DNA of 64,000 nucleotides, taken from the NCBI GenBank assembly GCA_963801195.1, contig CAWDDX010000003.1, positions 930,001-994,000 of the forward strand. The letters are read 5' to 3'. The DNA is from SZUA-36 sp963801195 (GTDB lineage Bacteria; Pseudomonadota; Gammaproteobacteria; Xanthomonadales; SZUA-36). Positions 35,362 to 43,299 of the stretch are shown one piece after another (the stretch's first letter is position 1; the number at the start of each line of letters is the position of its first letter). Both the position numbers and the translations under genes were made by a program. The notes below the pieces were generated by a model that worked only from the letters and a program-made list of their open reading frames with translations, was not told the origin of the DNA and did no database searches.

Positions 35362-36255
35362 TCAGTTTTCGGATTCTTCCTCAAAATAGAACATGCTGAT
35401 ACCCGCTGTAATCTGGTCGGTTTCGACTTCCTGACGCTCAAATGGCCCGATGACCTTTCTCGCTCTCTCATCCGAGTCCAGCAGAAACGACCTAACCAAT
35501 TGCCTGAGTTTTTTGCTGTCTGATTTTCTCAGGCGGTTGGTCCAGCAACCCTGTTGATAAAACAGATCGTCATCCGGGTCTGCGACATTCAGGTTATGTG
35601 TAATGGTGTCGACGAGATTGCCGATCACCGCCATGCCGACCTTGACGCTTTCCGCCTTGTCTTTTGACCTGGCGGGCAAGTAGCGTTTTTCGATCATCCG
35701 GACTTCATTCATTTCCCTGTCAACCACGATTGAACCACTCGCCTCCAGTCTCTGCAGGAATGAAGTCGTCGTCACGCCACGGGCCGACACGGACTTTCCG
35801 ATAAGCGATTCAAAACTGGGTGCCGGTCCGCTGATTTTCAGGGGTTTGGGCTTGCCGGATTGCACATCCAGGTATTCCGGATTGCTTTCCCAGACATCTA
35901 GTACGTTGCACTCGGGCGTAAGGGAGCTCAAAAAGCGCTCCTTCTTGTAAAAGGATTTCAGGTAGTTGTCGTTGCGCTTAATTTTTACGATTTTTCGCGT
36001 ATCGTAACCGGCGATCACCGCCAGCGACGTTAGCGCGGCATTCTTGCCCGGGTTCTCCTGCCTGAGCATTTTCTCAGCCTCCTCGACAAAAATAACCTGG
36101 ATCATTTCCTGGAGTTTTTTCAGGGACATCCGGCCGATCAGCATGCGAATCAGCTTCCTGAAAACACCTTCGACCGCACGCGTGAGAATGGCTGAATCAC
36201 GCAACAGGGACGCACCCGGTGATTCTCGTAAAGTTGATGTGCCTGATGATGTCAT
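35362..36255 (-). CDS. DUF6502 family protein
   Basis: 297-residue cytosolic protein that I recognise as DUF6502, a proteobacterial family of unknown function. The N-terminal half reads as a helical winged-helix-like unit (LIRMLIGRMSLKKLQEMIQV, then FVEEAEKMLRQENPGKNAAL and SLAVIAGYDTRKI), followed by a region in which the tokens SFESLIGKSVSARGVTTTSF and RLEASGSIVVDREMNEVRMI look like a second wing. No signal, membrane segments or catalytic motifs. The ATG 36255 has TGGGGAG just upstream; an alternative TTG four codons earlier is less likely. A minus-strand intrinsic terminator lies 77-100 bases upstream of the start, preceded by a promoter-like sequence, so expression may be attenuated or a small RNA precedes the gene. 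DNA binding is an inference from the fold guess. Confidence 0.75.
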   Translation of the reverse strand: MTSSGTSTLRESPGASLLRDSAILTRAVEGVFRKLIRMLIGRMSLKKLQEMIQVIFVEEAEKMLRQENPGKNAALTSLAVIAGYDTRKIVKIKRNDNYLKSFYKKERFLSSLTPECNVLDVWESNPEYLDVQSGKPKPLKISGPAPSFESLIGKSVSARGVTTTSFLQRLEASGSIVVDREMNEVRMIEKRYLPARSKDKAESVKVGMAVIGNLVDTITHNLNVADPDDDLFYQQGCWTNRLRKSDSKKLRQLVRSFLLDSDERARKVIGPFERQEVETDQITAGISMFYFEEESEN

Positions 36256-36331
36256 GTGGCTCCCCAAAGTTAACAGGGTTTATCCGGCCTGCCCGAGTTT
36301 GAATAAAGACTATACATAAATTGAACCTCAA

Positions 36332-36366
36332 TAAAAACAAAACCCAGCCAACGGCGTCAGCTGGGT
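36332..36366 (-). terminator. Rho-independent terminator in the DUF6502 leader
   Basis: Minus-strand stem ACCCAGC / GCTGGGT (7 bp, 11-base loop) followed by TTTTGTTTTT. Confidence 0.8.
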
Positions 36367-36508
36367 CCCATTTCCCTGGCGGGCAGATAATTTCCAATCT
36401 CCAGGCCGGACAGTTTTGGGGTCAATCGTCTGCTGTCCAACAAGCGGAATCACTGCCTTTTAGGGAGTTTCCTCCCTTCTTCTGATTAACCGTTATTTAT
36501 TACGGTTA
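36332..36508 (-). ncRNA. Candidate structured small RNA or attenuator leader upstream of DUF6502
   Basis: Reading the minus strand from about 36508, four stem-loops can be drawn: GGGAG-GAAA-CTCCC (GNRA tetraloop), GGACAG...CTGTCC, CCTGG...CCAGG, and the final terminator ACCCAGC-11-GCTGGGT followed by TTTTGTTTTT. The promoter candidate TTGACA-17-CATAAA is at 36515-36543 upstream. Length of about 175 bases fits a regulatory RNA. It ends about 77 bases before the DUF6502 start, so it may be either an independent sRNA or a 5' leader that terminates transcription conditionally. It matches no riboswitch or sRNA consensus I can recall. Confidence 0.5.
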
Positions 36509-36514
36509 TTGACA

Positions 36515-36543
36515 TTTATGTCATATTACGACAGACATGTCAA
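36515..36543 (-). promoter_or_regulatory. Sigma70-like promoter candidate for the structured RNA
   Basis: On the minus strand TTGACA (perfect -35), 17-base spacer, CATAAA (-10, four of six). The dyad TGACAT-TTA-TGTCA overlaps the -10 region and might be an operator. Confidence 0.5.
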
Positions 36544-36877
36544 TCGTGCTGAATTGACAATTTCTGCAGATTTTTAATTATCCCGGTAAACGGCATACCG
36601 GCCGGCAGACTCACGCCTCAATCTACAGTTCATGGCCTGAAAGGACGGCTTGTCCGGCAACCGGGTTTTGATTGCTACGATCGTCATTAATGACCACTGA
36701 TCGTGTTAGTGACGATGCCCACGGCATCGGGGGTGTTTCTGCTGGCCGCCAGCGAGATGGCTTTGCTCGACTGATACGCGTACAGATTGTACTTTTGACT
36801 CAACATGCAAACACGTCATACTACTCTTTTATTTCATTTAGAAATCCGTTGGGCGAAGCCCGATTGGCTTTATGTGT
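36544..36877. other. Non-coding DNA between RNA candidate and repeat element
   Basis: No supported gene. Contains TACAGATTGTACTTTT at 36781-36796, a close match to a sequence at 10056-10071. Short frames lack start signals or similarity. Confidence 0.5.
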
Positions 36878-37097
36878 GGGCTAGGAGCCTGTCGGATTTA
36901 ACATGACCTACTCGGCAACTGCTCCGTGCGTTACCCTACCTCCCACATCCATGTGGTCGTGCGGAAAAGCCGGGTTTGGCCAGATTTCCCGTTCTTTTGC
37001 GTCAAATAGCGGTGCTATTCTCCTTGAAAGATCGAAAAATCTGACTCAAATCGGCTTCCCCTCGCTATGATCGGTCAAACCCGACAGGCTCCTAGCC
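36878..37097 (+). mobile_element. MITE-like element, copy B (long form, about 220 bp)
   Basis: Terminal inverted repeats GGGCTAGGAGCCTGTCGGAT (left) and ATCGGTCAAACCCGACAGGC plus TCCTAGCCC (right). The interior matches the reverse complement of copy A at 10154-10323 over most of its length, including TTTGGCCAGATTTCCCG and AAATAGCGGTGCTATT. Copy B has about 50 extra bases after GACCTACT, which include TGCGTTACCCTACCTCCC. No coding capacity. The 239 bases after it up to the next gene hold a terminator-like dyad and nothing else I can call. Confidence 0.8.
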
Positions 37098-37244
37098 CGA
37101 ATATTTCACCAAGGCGGACGAACAAATGACAAATGTCATTTAATTTCATGGTGATATACGCATTTTTGGCCTTTTTCCAAAATTACAGTTTGTCCTATCC
37201 GGTTTTGCAACGCATCTGACTTCACATTTTGGCCTATCCTTCTC

Positions 37245-37269
37245 AAACCATAGCCGGGCTATGGTTTTT
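37245..37269. terminator. Dyad between repeat B and the cysteine-rich protein gene
   Basis: AAACCATAG-CCGGG-CTATGGTTTTT: 9-bp stem, 5-base loop. The T-run is on the plus strand, but it sits 70 bases after the stop of the minus-strand gene and may end that transcript, as the minus strand has TTTGAG after the stem. Confidence 0.45.
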
Positions 37270-37336
37270 CGAACGATCGATCAAACTGTTTCGCCAGCTA
37301 CGCTGCAAATTCCGGATCCCTGGTGAATTATCCGGG

Positions 37337-38134
37337 CTAGTGGAAATAGGTGGAATGGTCCAGCGGATACACGTCCGATTCCGGCCTGGGTATGGCGGAT
37401 TCGATGCCGGAGTTTCTCCGCGTACGCCCGGCGCTGTACTTGAAACCCGGCCCGCTTTTTTCCTCGTCGCATTCAAGGCAGGGCCTTAACTGCCCGGATT
37501 CGTTCACATTGGCGCCGGGGTATCGGCTAAAGAGCAGGTTCAGCAGACCGTAATCCTTGACACAGGTGCCAAGACATTGGTCTTTTGTCTGGCGTGCGTT
37601 ATAGGCCCACGATTCCGCGCAGTAAGGGGTGAAGCCGACCACTTCGGCGAAGCACTGTTTCTTGCGTGATATTCCAAAGCGGCGCGCACACTGGCGTGCG
37701 GGTGTGGTCAGGTCGGTCGTGGCAAGATAGACGGCGAGGTCTTTCAGGGTCGAGCAACTGCCGCAGCGCCCCTGGTGGGTGACGGTAAACCCGCTTGCCG
37801 CGGCCGCCTCTGGCGATTTGAAGCCCCGCAATTCATATTCCTGTCGCCGTTCACCCGTAAACCGGAGCGCGCACACCTCAAGCCTGCTTGCGGGGTTCAA
37901 CTGCCAGCTTTCGACGACGTTCCGGGCTCGCGGTGCATATGGATCGGCCACGATAAAACCCCTGGCGCGTTCCGGGTGGCTGAACTGGGCCGCAAGGACT
38001 TCATTGATATTCACTGCCCGTGTTTGCCGCAGACGCTCAACCAGGCCGGCCGGCGTGTCCGCCAGCAATGGCGCTACGAAGTTTAACGTGCACAGGATGC
38101 CAACAAAAAACAGAGGGGTTTTCAAATGTTGCAT
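37337..38134 (-). CDS. Cysteine-rich exported protein of unknown function
   Basis: 265 residues, unrecognised. Signal peptide MQHLKTPLFFVGILCTLNFV continuing to LLADTPAG. The mature part has about ten cysteines, several in close groups: GRCGSCSTL near residue 122, QCARRFGISRKKQCF, PYCAESW, QCLGTC and PCLECDEEKSG. The C-terminal tail (KYSAGRTRRNSGIESAIPRP) is polar and basic. No catalytic motif I know; CGSC recalls papain-type peptidases only superficially, and the surrounding residues do not fit. It begins 25 bases after the stop of an Nramp-like transporter gene on the same strand, so co-transcription is probable. Disulfide-stabilised periplasmic or secreted protein, perhaps metal-related through its neighbour; that link is inference. 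Confidence 0.75.
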   Translation of the reverse strand: MQHLKTPLFFVGILCTLNFVAPLLADTPAGLVERLRQTRAVNINEVLAAQFSHPERARGFIVADPYAPRARNVVESWQLNPASRLEVCALRFTGERRQEYELRGFKSPEAAAASGFTVTHQGRCGSCSTLKDLAVYLATTDLTTPARQCARRFGISRKKQCFAEVVGFTPYCAESWAYNARQTKDQCLGTCVKDYGLLNLLFSRYPGANVNESGQLRPCLECDEEKSGPGFKYSAGRTRRNSGIESAIPRPESDVYPLDHSTYFH

Positions 38135-38159
38135 GACGCCTGGAACATGGTCTGCAGGC

Positions 38160-39395
38160 CTACACCGCGCGCCAGGCGATCCAGCCGAAAAATAACAGCA
38201 CCGCTACCAGCACGGCATTGGTGAGAGGCCGATTGCGGTAGGTTTTGCCCACCCATGCCGAACGGCCATTGAGTATCAGCAGCGCCAGCGCGAGAAAAGG
38301 AAAAAACCAGGCGCCGACCACGGCGTAAAACTTCTGCACTTCACCGAAACCGCGGAACAGTCCAGCCATCGGCAACAGCGTCATGGCGGCCAGATAGCCC
38401 CTGTAAGCGGTAGAGCGGGTATCCACCCGCGCCTCCACGCCCGGTTTTTCCCGGACCGGTCCGCGTAACAGACCCCAAAGATCGGCGAACAGGTAGGGGA
38501 CCGCCTGCCAGACGCCGAGCAGGCTGCTGTAAACGGCACCCAGGGCGCCCACCAAAAATATCCAGCGGCCGGCTGTGCCGAGGTTTTCCACCAGTCGTCC
38601 CGAAAGCGTGACGAGCAGGTTGGCGCCGCGCCCCTCGATCTCGATGGTGCTGCCAATGATGACCATGGCGATGCCGAACAGGGCAGTGACGGCGTAGGCA
38701 ACCGCCAGGTCGATACGGCTGGTGCGCAGGTCGTCCATACCGGTGCGATCGACCTCGCGTATCCAGTAACCGTAGCAGAGAACGGTTACGGTGCCGCCGA
38801 TACCGCCCATCAGGGCAATGGTCCATGACAGGCCGCCGTCTTCCAGCTTGGGGACGGACGGTACGAACAGACCACGCAACACCTCCTCGGTGCCGGGCCA
38901 CAATATCGCGGCCGTGACCACGACGGTGACGAACATCAGACCGATACAGACCTGCATGACACGGCTGAAAAGGGGATAGCCACCCTTCAGTACCAGTACG
39001 GCCCCGGTCAGGCTGGAAAGGATACCAAATACGATCTTGCCGTCGCGGGCATCAGCAAACACCGGGATCAATGCGTGCAGTGTCACACCGCAGGCGCTCA
39101 TCAGCGCCGAGGCGACAAAAAATGTCCAGAACACCAGGTAAGCGAGGAAGAACCAGCCGGTCAAACGTCCAAAATGCCGTACGACGCCTTCAAGCAAAGT
39201 GGTACCCGTGGCCAGTTGCCAGCGCGCGAGCCCCTCGTTGACGACAAACTTCAGAAAGGCGCCGGCCAGCGCCGCCCACAACACGGCAACACCGAGGTGG
39301 CTGCCGGCAAAACTGGCGGTGGCAAGGTCACCCGCGCCGATGCCGGTCGCGGCGACCAGCAGTCCGGGACCGATGATGTTGATGGAGCGTTTCAT
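38160..39395 (-). CDS. Nramp-related membrane transporter lacking the DPGN metal motif
   Basis: 411-residue inner-membrane protein with about eleven hydrophobic segments, alignable with Nramp/MntH at the first helix (IIGPGLLVAATGIGAGDLAT) and the following GSHLGVAVLWAALAGAFLKF and EGLARWQLATG. In genuine manganese/iron Nramps helix 1 carries DPGN and helix 6 carries MPH; here helix 1 reads GAGD and the helix 6 region GGIGGTVTVLCYGYWIREVD has neither Met-Pro nor His. The usual divalent-metal site is therefore absent and substrate is uncertain, as in other Nramp-related carriers. The gene is first in a two-gene unit with the cysteine-rich exported protein. The start ATG directly precedes the first helix. 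Confidence 0.85.
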   Translation of the reverse strand: MKRSINIIGPGLLVAATGIGAGDLATASFAGSHLGVAVLWAALAGAFLKFVVNEGLARWQLATGTTLLEGVVRHFGRLTGWFFLAYLVFWTFFVASALMSACGVTLHALIPVFADARDGKIVFGILSSLTGAVLVLKGGYPLFSRVMQVCIGLMFVTVVVTAAILWPGTEEVLRGLFVPSVPKLEDGGLSWTIALMGGIGGTVTVLCYGYWIREVDRTGMDDLRTSRIDLAVAYAVTALFGIAMVIIGSTIEIEGRGANLLVTLSGRLVENLGTAGRWIFLVGALGAVYSSLLGVWQAVPYLFADLWGLLRGPVREKPGVEARVDTRSTAYRGYLAAMTLLPMAGLFRGFGEVQKFYAVVGAWFFPFLALALLILNGRSAWVGKTYRNRPLTNAVLVAVLLFFGWIAWRAV

Positions 39396-39659
39396 CGGTC
39401 TGCTTTCTCCTTGCCCGCTCGTAGATTGTGAATGATTTTAATAGAGGGTATGCCCGCAGGACATATTGCCAGAAACAACTGTTCAAAACATTCATTGATG
39501 CAATGGCCACAGCTTTCCGGTTCTGACGACAGGCGCTTCCTGAACCCGGAGCTTTCAGTCATGAAGGAAGATGCGATACCCCTTCGGCTACGAAGTAATC
39601 ACCCTGGAAGCCCAAAGCCCCTTGACTCACACCGTGTGCATTAATCAGGTGGTTCCAGT
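39396..39659. other. Non-coding DNA upstream of the Nramp-like gene
   Basis: No supported gene. Contains the presumed promoter region of the minus-strand Nramp-like gene; I cannot pick out convincing -35/-10 boxes. Confidence 0.4.
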
Positions 39660-39764
39660 GGCCTGGAGGGGGCTTGGGTCCGGGACCGTGAGCGACAGGA
39701 AGTCGCGATCGAGCCCACATGGACGTGTTCACGGCGAGTCCCGGACCCAAGCCCCCTCCGGGCC
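39660..39764. repeat. 105-bp near-perfect hairpin element
   Basis: Left arm GGCCTGGAGGGGGCTTGGGT plus CCGGGAC, right arm GTCCCGGACCCAAGCCCCCT plus CCGGGCC: 26 of 27 positions pair. The loop contains GAGCGACAGGAAGTCGCGATC and GAGCCCACATGGACGTGTTC, with an internal GCGACAGGAAGTCGC dyad and CGTGAG/CGGCGA ends. This resembles the widespread gammaproteobacterial intergenic palindromes with the CATGGACGT...TCACGGCG core. Only one copy is in this window. Confidence 0.75.
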
Positions 39765-39834
39765 ACCCCCCTTCAATAGCAGTGAGAAAGGACGTGTTTT
39801 TGCCGGGGCATTTTTTTGAGTAAATAGGCTGCGT

Positions 39835-39859
39835 GGGGCGGGACGCCTTGTCCCGCCCC
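39835..39859. terminator. Dyad terminator downstream of citrate synthase
   Basis: GGGGCGGGAC-GCCTT-GTCCCGCCCC, a perfect 10-bp stem, 14 bases beyond the citrate synthase stop. The T-rich tract (TTGTTTCACTTT) lies on the plus side, so as a minus-strand terminator it would rely on the stem alone. Confidence 0.5.
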
Positions 39860-39872
39860 TTGTTTCACTTTA

Positions 39873-41174
39873 TTACTTCGCGGCAATTTCCTCGAGCATT
39901 GCTGTGGTCAGTGACTTTGGCCGCTCCAGCGGGTAGCCCAGCGCACGGTCCCAGGTGACGTTGGCCAGCGTACCGATAGCGCGCCCAATACCGAACAATA
40001 CCGTGTAGAACGAGTATTCGGTTACACCGTAGTACCACTGGATCACGCCTGACTGCGCGTCGACGTTCGGCCACGGGTTCTTGGCCTTGCCGTGTTCCAT
40101 CAACACATCCGGCGCTACCTGGTAGATCGCATTGATCACCTTGAAGAGCGGGTAATCCGGCAGGTTCTTCAGGCAGAACTCACGCTGCGACATGTAGCGC
40201 GGGTCTGTTTTACGCAGTACCGCATGCCCGTAACCGGGTACGACCTGGCCGGCGTTCAGCGTGTCCCAAAGCGCTTCGCGAATGACTTCGGGGGTCGGTT
40301 CCTTGCCACCGAGTTTCTCCATGAAATCCTGCGTCCAGCGCAGCACGTTCTCGTTGGCCAGGCCGTGCAGGGGGCCAGCCAGCCCATTGATACCGGCCGA
40401 AAGTGCGTAATAAACATCGGACAATGCCGAGGCGACCAGATGAACAGTGTGGGCCGATACGTTGCCCGATTCGTGGTCGGAGTGCAGGATGAAGTACATC
40501 CGCGCGACATCGTCGTAAGGTGCGTCGACACCCATCATGTGTGCGAAGTTGCCGCCGAAATCGAGGTTGTAATCCGGTTCGATAATATCCCCGTCCTTGA
40601 ACAGCCAGCGATAGATGAAGGCGCCGATGGTCGGCAGTTTGGCCAGCAGGTTACAGGCGTCTTCATAAGTCGGTTGCCAAAGGTGCATCTTGTCGAGGCC
40701 GTCGCGGTACTCTTGCGCAAAAACCGACTCGCGCTGCATTGCAACAATTGCCGCCGAGAACATGGCCATCGGATGCGAATCTTTTGGCATTGACTTCAGC
40801 ACGTCGAACACGTAGCCGGGTACTTTCGCACGGCCCTTGAAATCCTCGATGACTTCTTCGGCCTGCTCCATGGTCGGTATTTCACTGGTGAGCATGAAAT
40901 ACCAGAAGCTTTCAACAGATGGAAAATCGTTTCCCGGCGCTTTCGGCAGTGCCTCGAACACTTCCGGAATGGTCATGCCGCGAAAACGGATACCTTCCAT
41001 AGGGTCGAGGTAGGAAATGTCGGTTACCAGGCACCTGACGCCGCGTGCGCCACCGATGGCCTGGCCGATCGTCACTTCGCCGATCTTGACGTCCGAAGAC
41101 TCCTTCAGCAGTTTCATCGTCCGTGGACGATGTTCCTCGATCTTGCGTTGTAAGGTTGCTTTTAATGTAGACAT
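39873..41174 (-). CDS. gltA: Citrate synthase (eukaryote-like type)
   Basis: Condenses oxaloacetate and acetyl-CoA to citrate at the entry of the TCA cycle; 433 residues. Active-site regions are complete: SAGINGLAGPLHGLANENVL with the first catalytic His, PGYGHAVLRKTDPRY with the second, and NPWPNVDAQSG with the Asp. SYLDPMEGIRFRGMTIPEVF and the 433-residue length fit the mitochondrial-like citrate synthase type, not the allosteric gltA type of E. coli. The ATG at 41174 follows AAGGAG with six-base spacing; an ATG two codons earlier is too close to it. The eroded remnant of a canonical gltA lies about 1.8 kb upstream, past the kinase-like gene. Confidence 0.93.
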   Translation of the reverse strand: MSTLKATLQRKIEEHRPRTMKLLKESSDVKIGEVTIGQAIGGARGVRCLVTDISYLDPMEGIRFRGMTIPEVFEALPKAPGNDFPSVESFWYFMLTSEIPTMEQAEEVIEDFKGRAKVPGYVFDVLKSMPKDSHPMAMFSAAIVAMQRESVFAQEYRDGLDKMHLWQPTYEDACNLLAKLPTIGAFIYRWLFKDGDIIEPDYNLDFGGNFAHMMGVDAPYDDVARMYFILHSDHESGNVSAHTVHLVASALSDVYYALSAGINGLAGPLHGLANENVLRWTQDFMEKLGGKEPTPEVIREALWDTLNAGQVVPGYGHAVLRKTDPRYMSQREFCLKNLPDYPLFKVINAIYQVAPDVLMEHGKAKNPWPNVDAQSGVIQWYYGVTEYSFYTVLFGIGRAIGTLANVTWDRALGYPLERPKSLTTAMLEEIAAK

Positions 41175-41259
41175 ATTCATCTCCTTTGCGTTGGTATTGA
41201 TTGAAACCCGTATCTTGGTCGTACTTGCCTCGCTTTGACGCGCGGAATAGCCGTTACAC

Positions 41260-42819
41260 TTACGGGCCCTTTTCCGAATGCTGTTTGAGTCTTGCCAATA
41301 TATTCAACGGGAAAGACTCCAGTTCCGATAACTCCTGGTAATAGGCAAAAAATTTGTTCAAGTCCGTCACACGCACACTAATTTCCTCGGGCATCCCCGT
41401 TTCGATGATGACGCGGCTGATGCGGATGAGTTCATCGTGGACCATCGTGATGTAGTTTTGCGGTGTTCTCTCTTCTTCGGGCACCCCTCTGAACTCGAAA
41501 TACTCCCGTACGCTCTGTGGACACTTGAAGATCAGTGTCGGTGTCTTGTCTTCTTCCTCTTCGAGCCGGCCGCGTACCACGGCCTCGAAAAGCATTGGTG
41601 ACAAGTCTTCGTGTGTGATGTTCCAATGGCGCTCATACGGCCGATGCGTGAAGAGGTCGATCTCGTTGGCCCTGTTGACCGCGACCGAGAAAATTGCTCC
41701 GGGGAATTCCGCGTCCGAGGTCAGGTAGTCACCGTAAATGGTCTCTCCGCAGGTGTCATGCCCGGTGCCTCTCTTGGCGGTTTTCTTCAGGTATTCAGCC
41801 CTTTCCTCCAACCGCAGCTTGTTGATCTTTTCCTTGAAATCGATTTTCTGATACTGCACCGGCTTGTTCGCTGCGATTGTTTCGCCGACCAGGCGCGGCA
41901 GGTAGATCGATATCGTCGTACCCTTGTTGATGACGCTGTCGATGGATAAAGTGCCGTTGAATTGCGCAACGGTTTGGCGAACGAAAACAAATCCAAGGGA
42001 GTGCAATTCGCCATCAAGGTTCTGCTTATCGGTCAACAGCTGTTCGATTTTCTCGTTGGACATGCCACTGCCGATGTCGCGCACGCGCAGCATCACGTAG
42101 TCACCATCGACCTGGCAGCTGATGGTCAGCACGCCGACTTTTTTGTGACTCATCGCATCGACCGCGTTCATCACCAGGTTAAAAACCATGCGGCGGAAAC
42201 GATGGCGGTTGCCACCAAGCACGGCCGAATCGAGTTGATTCAGGCGAATTTCGACACGGGCGTTGGTTTTCTCGATCACGTAGCTGTAAACAACATTGCG
42301 CACGAAATCGCGCAACTCCTCGGCAATGTCGAATTTCTCGTAGAGGTCGTGATCCGTTTCTTCCATGAAATAGTGAATGCGGTAGTACACGCCGCTGATC
42401 CAACGGATGCAATTCAGGCAGTGCCGGTACGAGCGCACGGCGCGTGATGACTCGGGCAGAAGCGCCAGGAACGATTCTGTTTGCTCCCAGCGCGGGTCCA
42501 TGATGAATTCGCACGTGTCGTAGACACACTGAACGTACTCGCGGCCGAGGGCGAGTATGGTCTCGTCTGTGGCGAAGCTCTGGACCGCGTCGTTGTATTT
42601 ATCCAGGGCCTTACGCTGGGAAACGGCCTTGCTTTTGAGTTCCTGCAGGTCCTCGTCGTGGTTTGCCTGCGCTTGCTCGATATCGTGAATCTCGAGGTCG
42701 GTATTGACCGTGGCGTGAAAGTGGATCACCTCGTTGATAAATCTCTCCACGCGCAGATCGTGGATTAGAAACTTGATTTCCGCGACGCTACGCTTGAGAT
42801 CTTCAGGATGCTCGACCAT
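41260..42819 (-). CDS. Orphan histidine-kinase-like ATPase with uncharacterised flanking domains
   Basis: 519-residue soluble protein with a GHKL/HATPase domain in the middle: N box NLVMNAVDAM near residue 215, G1 box RDIGSGMS near 248, G2-like HSLGFVFVRQTVAQFNG near 273, ending at ISIYLPRLVGE near 310. The N-terminal 150 residues are helical, and no HELRTP-type H box is visible; YRIHYFMEE near 153 is the nearest candidate His. After the ATPase are about 200 residues that I do not recognise (GETIYGDYLTSDAEFPGAIF, and PSVREYFEFRG-type text). No membrane segment or sensor domain, and no response regulator next to it. It lies 86 bases upstream of the citrate synthase start on the same strand. 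Either a divergent sensor kinase or an anti-sigma-like ATPase. Confidence 0.75.
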   Translation of the reverse strand: MVEHPEDLKRSVAEIKFLIHDLRVERFINEVIHFHATVNTDLEIHDIEQAQANHDEDLQELKSKAVSQRKALDKYNDAVQSFATDETILALGREYVQCVYDTCEFIMDPRWEQTESFLALLPESSRAVRSYRHCLNCIRWISGVYYRIHYFMEETDHDLYEKFDIAEELRDFVRNVVYSYVIEKTNARVEIRLNQLDSAVLGGNRHRFRRMVFNLVMNAVDAMSHKKVGVLTISCQVDGDYVMLRVRDIGSGMSNEKIEQLLTDKQNLDGELHSLGFVFVRQTVAQFNGTLSIDSVINKGTTISIYLPRLVGETIAANKPVQYQKIDFKEKINKLRLEERAEYLKKTAKRGTGHDTCGETIYGDYLTSDAEFPGAIFSVAVNRANEIDLFTHRPYERHWNITHEDLSPMLFEAVVRGRLEEEEDKTPTLIFKCPQSVREYFEFRGVPEEERTPQNYITMVHDELIRISRVIIETGMPEEISVRVTDLNKFFAYYQELSELESFPLNILARLKQHSEKGP

Positions 42820-43008
42820 GTTTGCGCGACCTACTGCGAACGAATTTTTTGCTTGAAACCCGGGATCGCGTCAACTCGAAGCAATCGGACCATGACACTT
42901 CCCACCATCATATCCGGTACATTGTCTCATACGGACTTTCACGCGTAGTTGCTTCAGGTCAATTCCGCTCCAGAATAACCCGGCCACTGGAGTCCGTCCT
43001 GATGTAAT
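42820..43008. other. Non-coding stretch upstream of the kinase-like gene
   Basis: Part of a 680-base region without intact genes; likely holds the kinase gene promoter and the vanished 3' end of the gltA remnant. No further recognisable coding fragments on either strand. Confidence 0.4.
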
Positions 43009-43299
43009 CTGATTTGCGCCGCCATGCAACGGTCTCCACAACGCCAGGATACCGGCGGAGATAGAGGCATAGAGATTTACATGGCCCCTGGCAACGGTGC
43101 ATACCGTCGCGGTGCTGCAATTCTGCTTATTATCAGCGTGTAGTAATGCGTGGTGATTCAAGCTATCAGTGAAGGCGTCCAATTCGGTCTTGCTGAGCAA
43201 CTTGACGTAAACGATAAGACAGGCAACTTCTACAAACGAGGCTTTTGCTGCCAGTTGTTTATTATTTTTGATCTCCAGCAAATAAGTGACTCTGATCAC
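43009..43299 (-). pseudogene. gltA: Remnant of a canonical (E. coli type) citrate synthase gene
   Basis: A minus-strand frame here translates into two blocks of the canonical GltA type. Block 1, LLEIKNNKQLAAKASFVEVA then KLLSKTELDAFTDSLNHHAL, lines up with the family's LLYRGYPIEQLAEKSSFLEV and ELPTKAELDEF...THHTMLHE. Block 2 follows at once: LHADNKQNCSTATV, HVNLYASISAGILALW and RPLHGGANQ, matching LHADHEQNCSTSTV...ANLFASIAAGIxALWGPLHGGANQ. The roughly 100 residues that normally separate these blocks are missing, as if deleted between the two similar LH positions. The catalytic His regions downstream are gone and the frame ends in unrelated text. An intact, different-type citrate synthase lies close by, so the ancestral gene may have been replaced. 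Alignment is from memory. Confidence 0.8.

Noticed and set aside
37425..37560. CGSC motif as evidence for a papain-like cysteine protease in the cysteine-rich protein
   Set aside because: The surrounding residues and the His/Asn parts of the C1 active site are absent; the match is only four residues.
42871..43299. A 142-codon minus-strand frame as an intact small gene
   Set aside because: Its text is recognisable only as two pieces of GltA with an internal deletion and then unrelated residues, so I call it a pseudogene rather than a gene.
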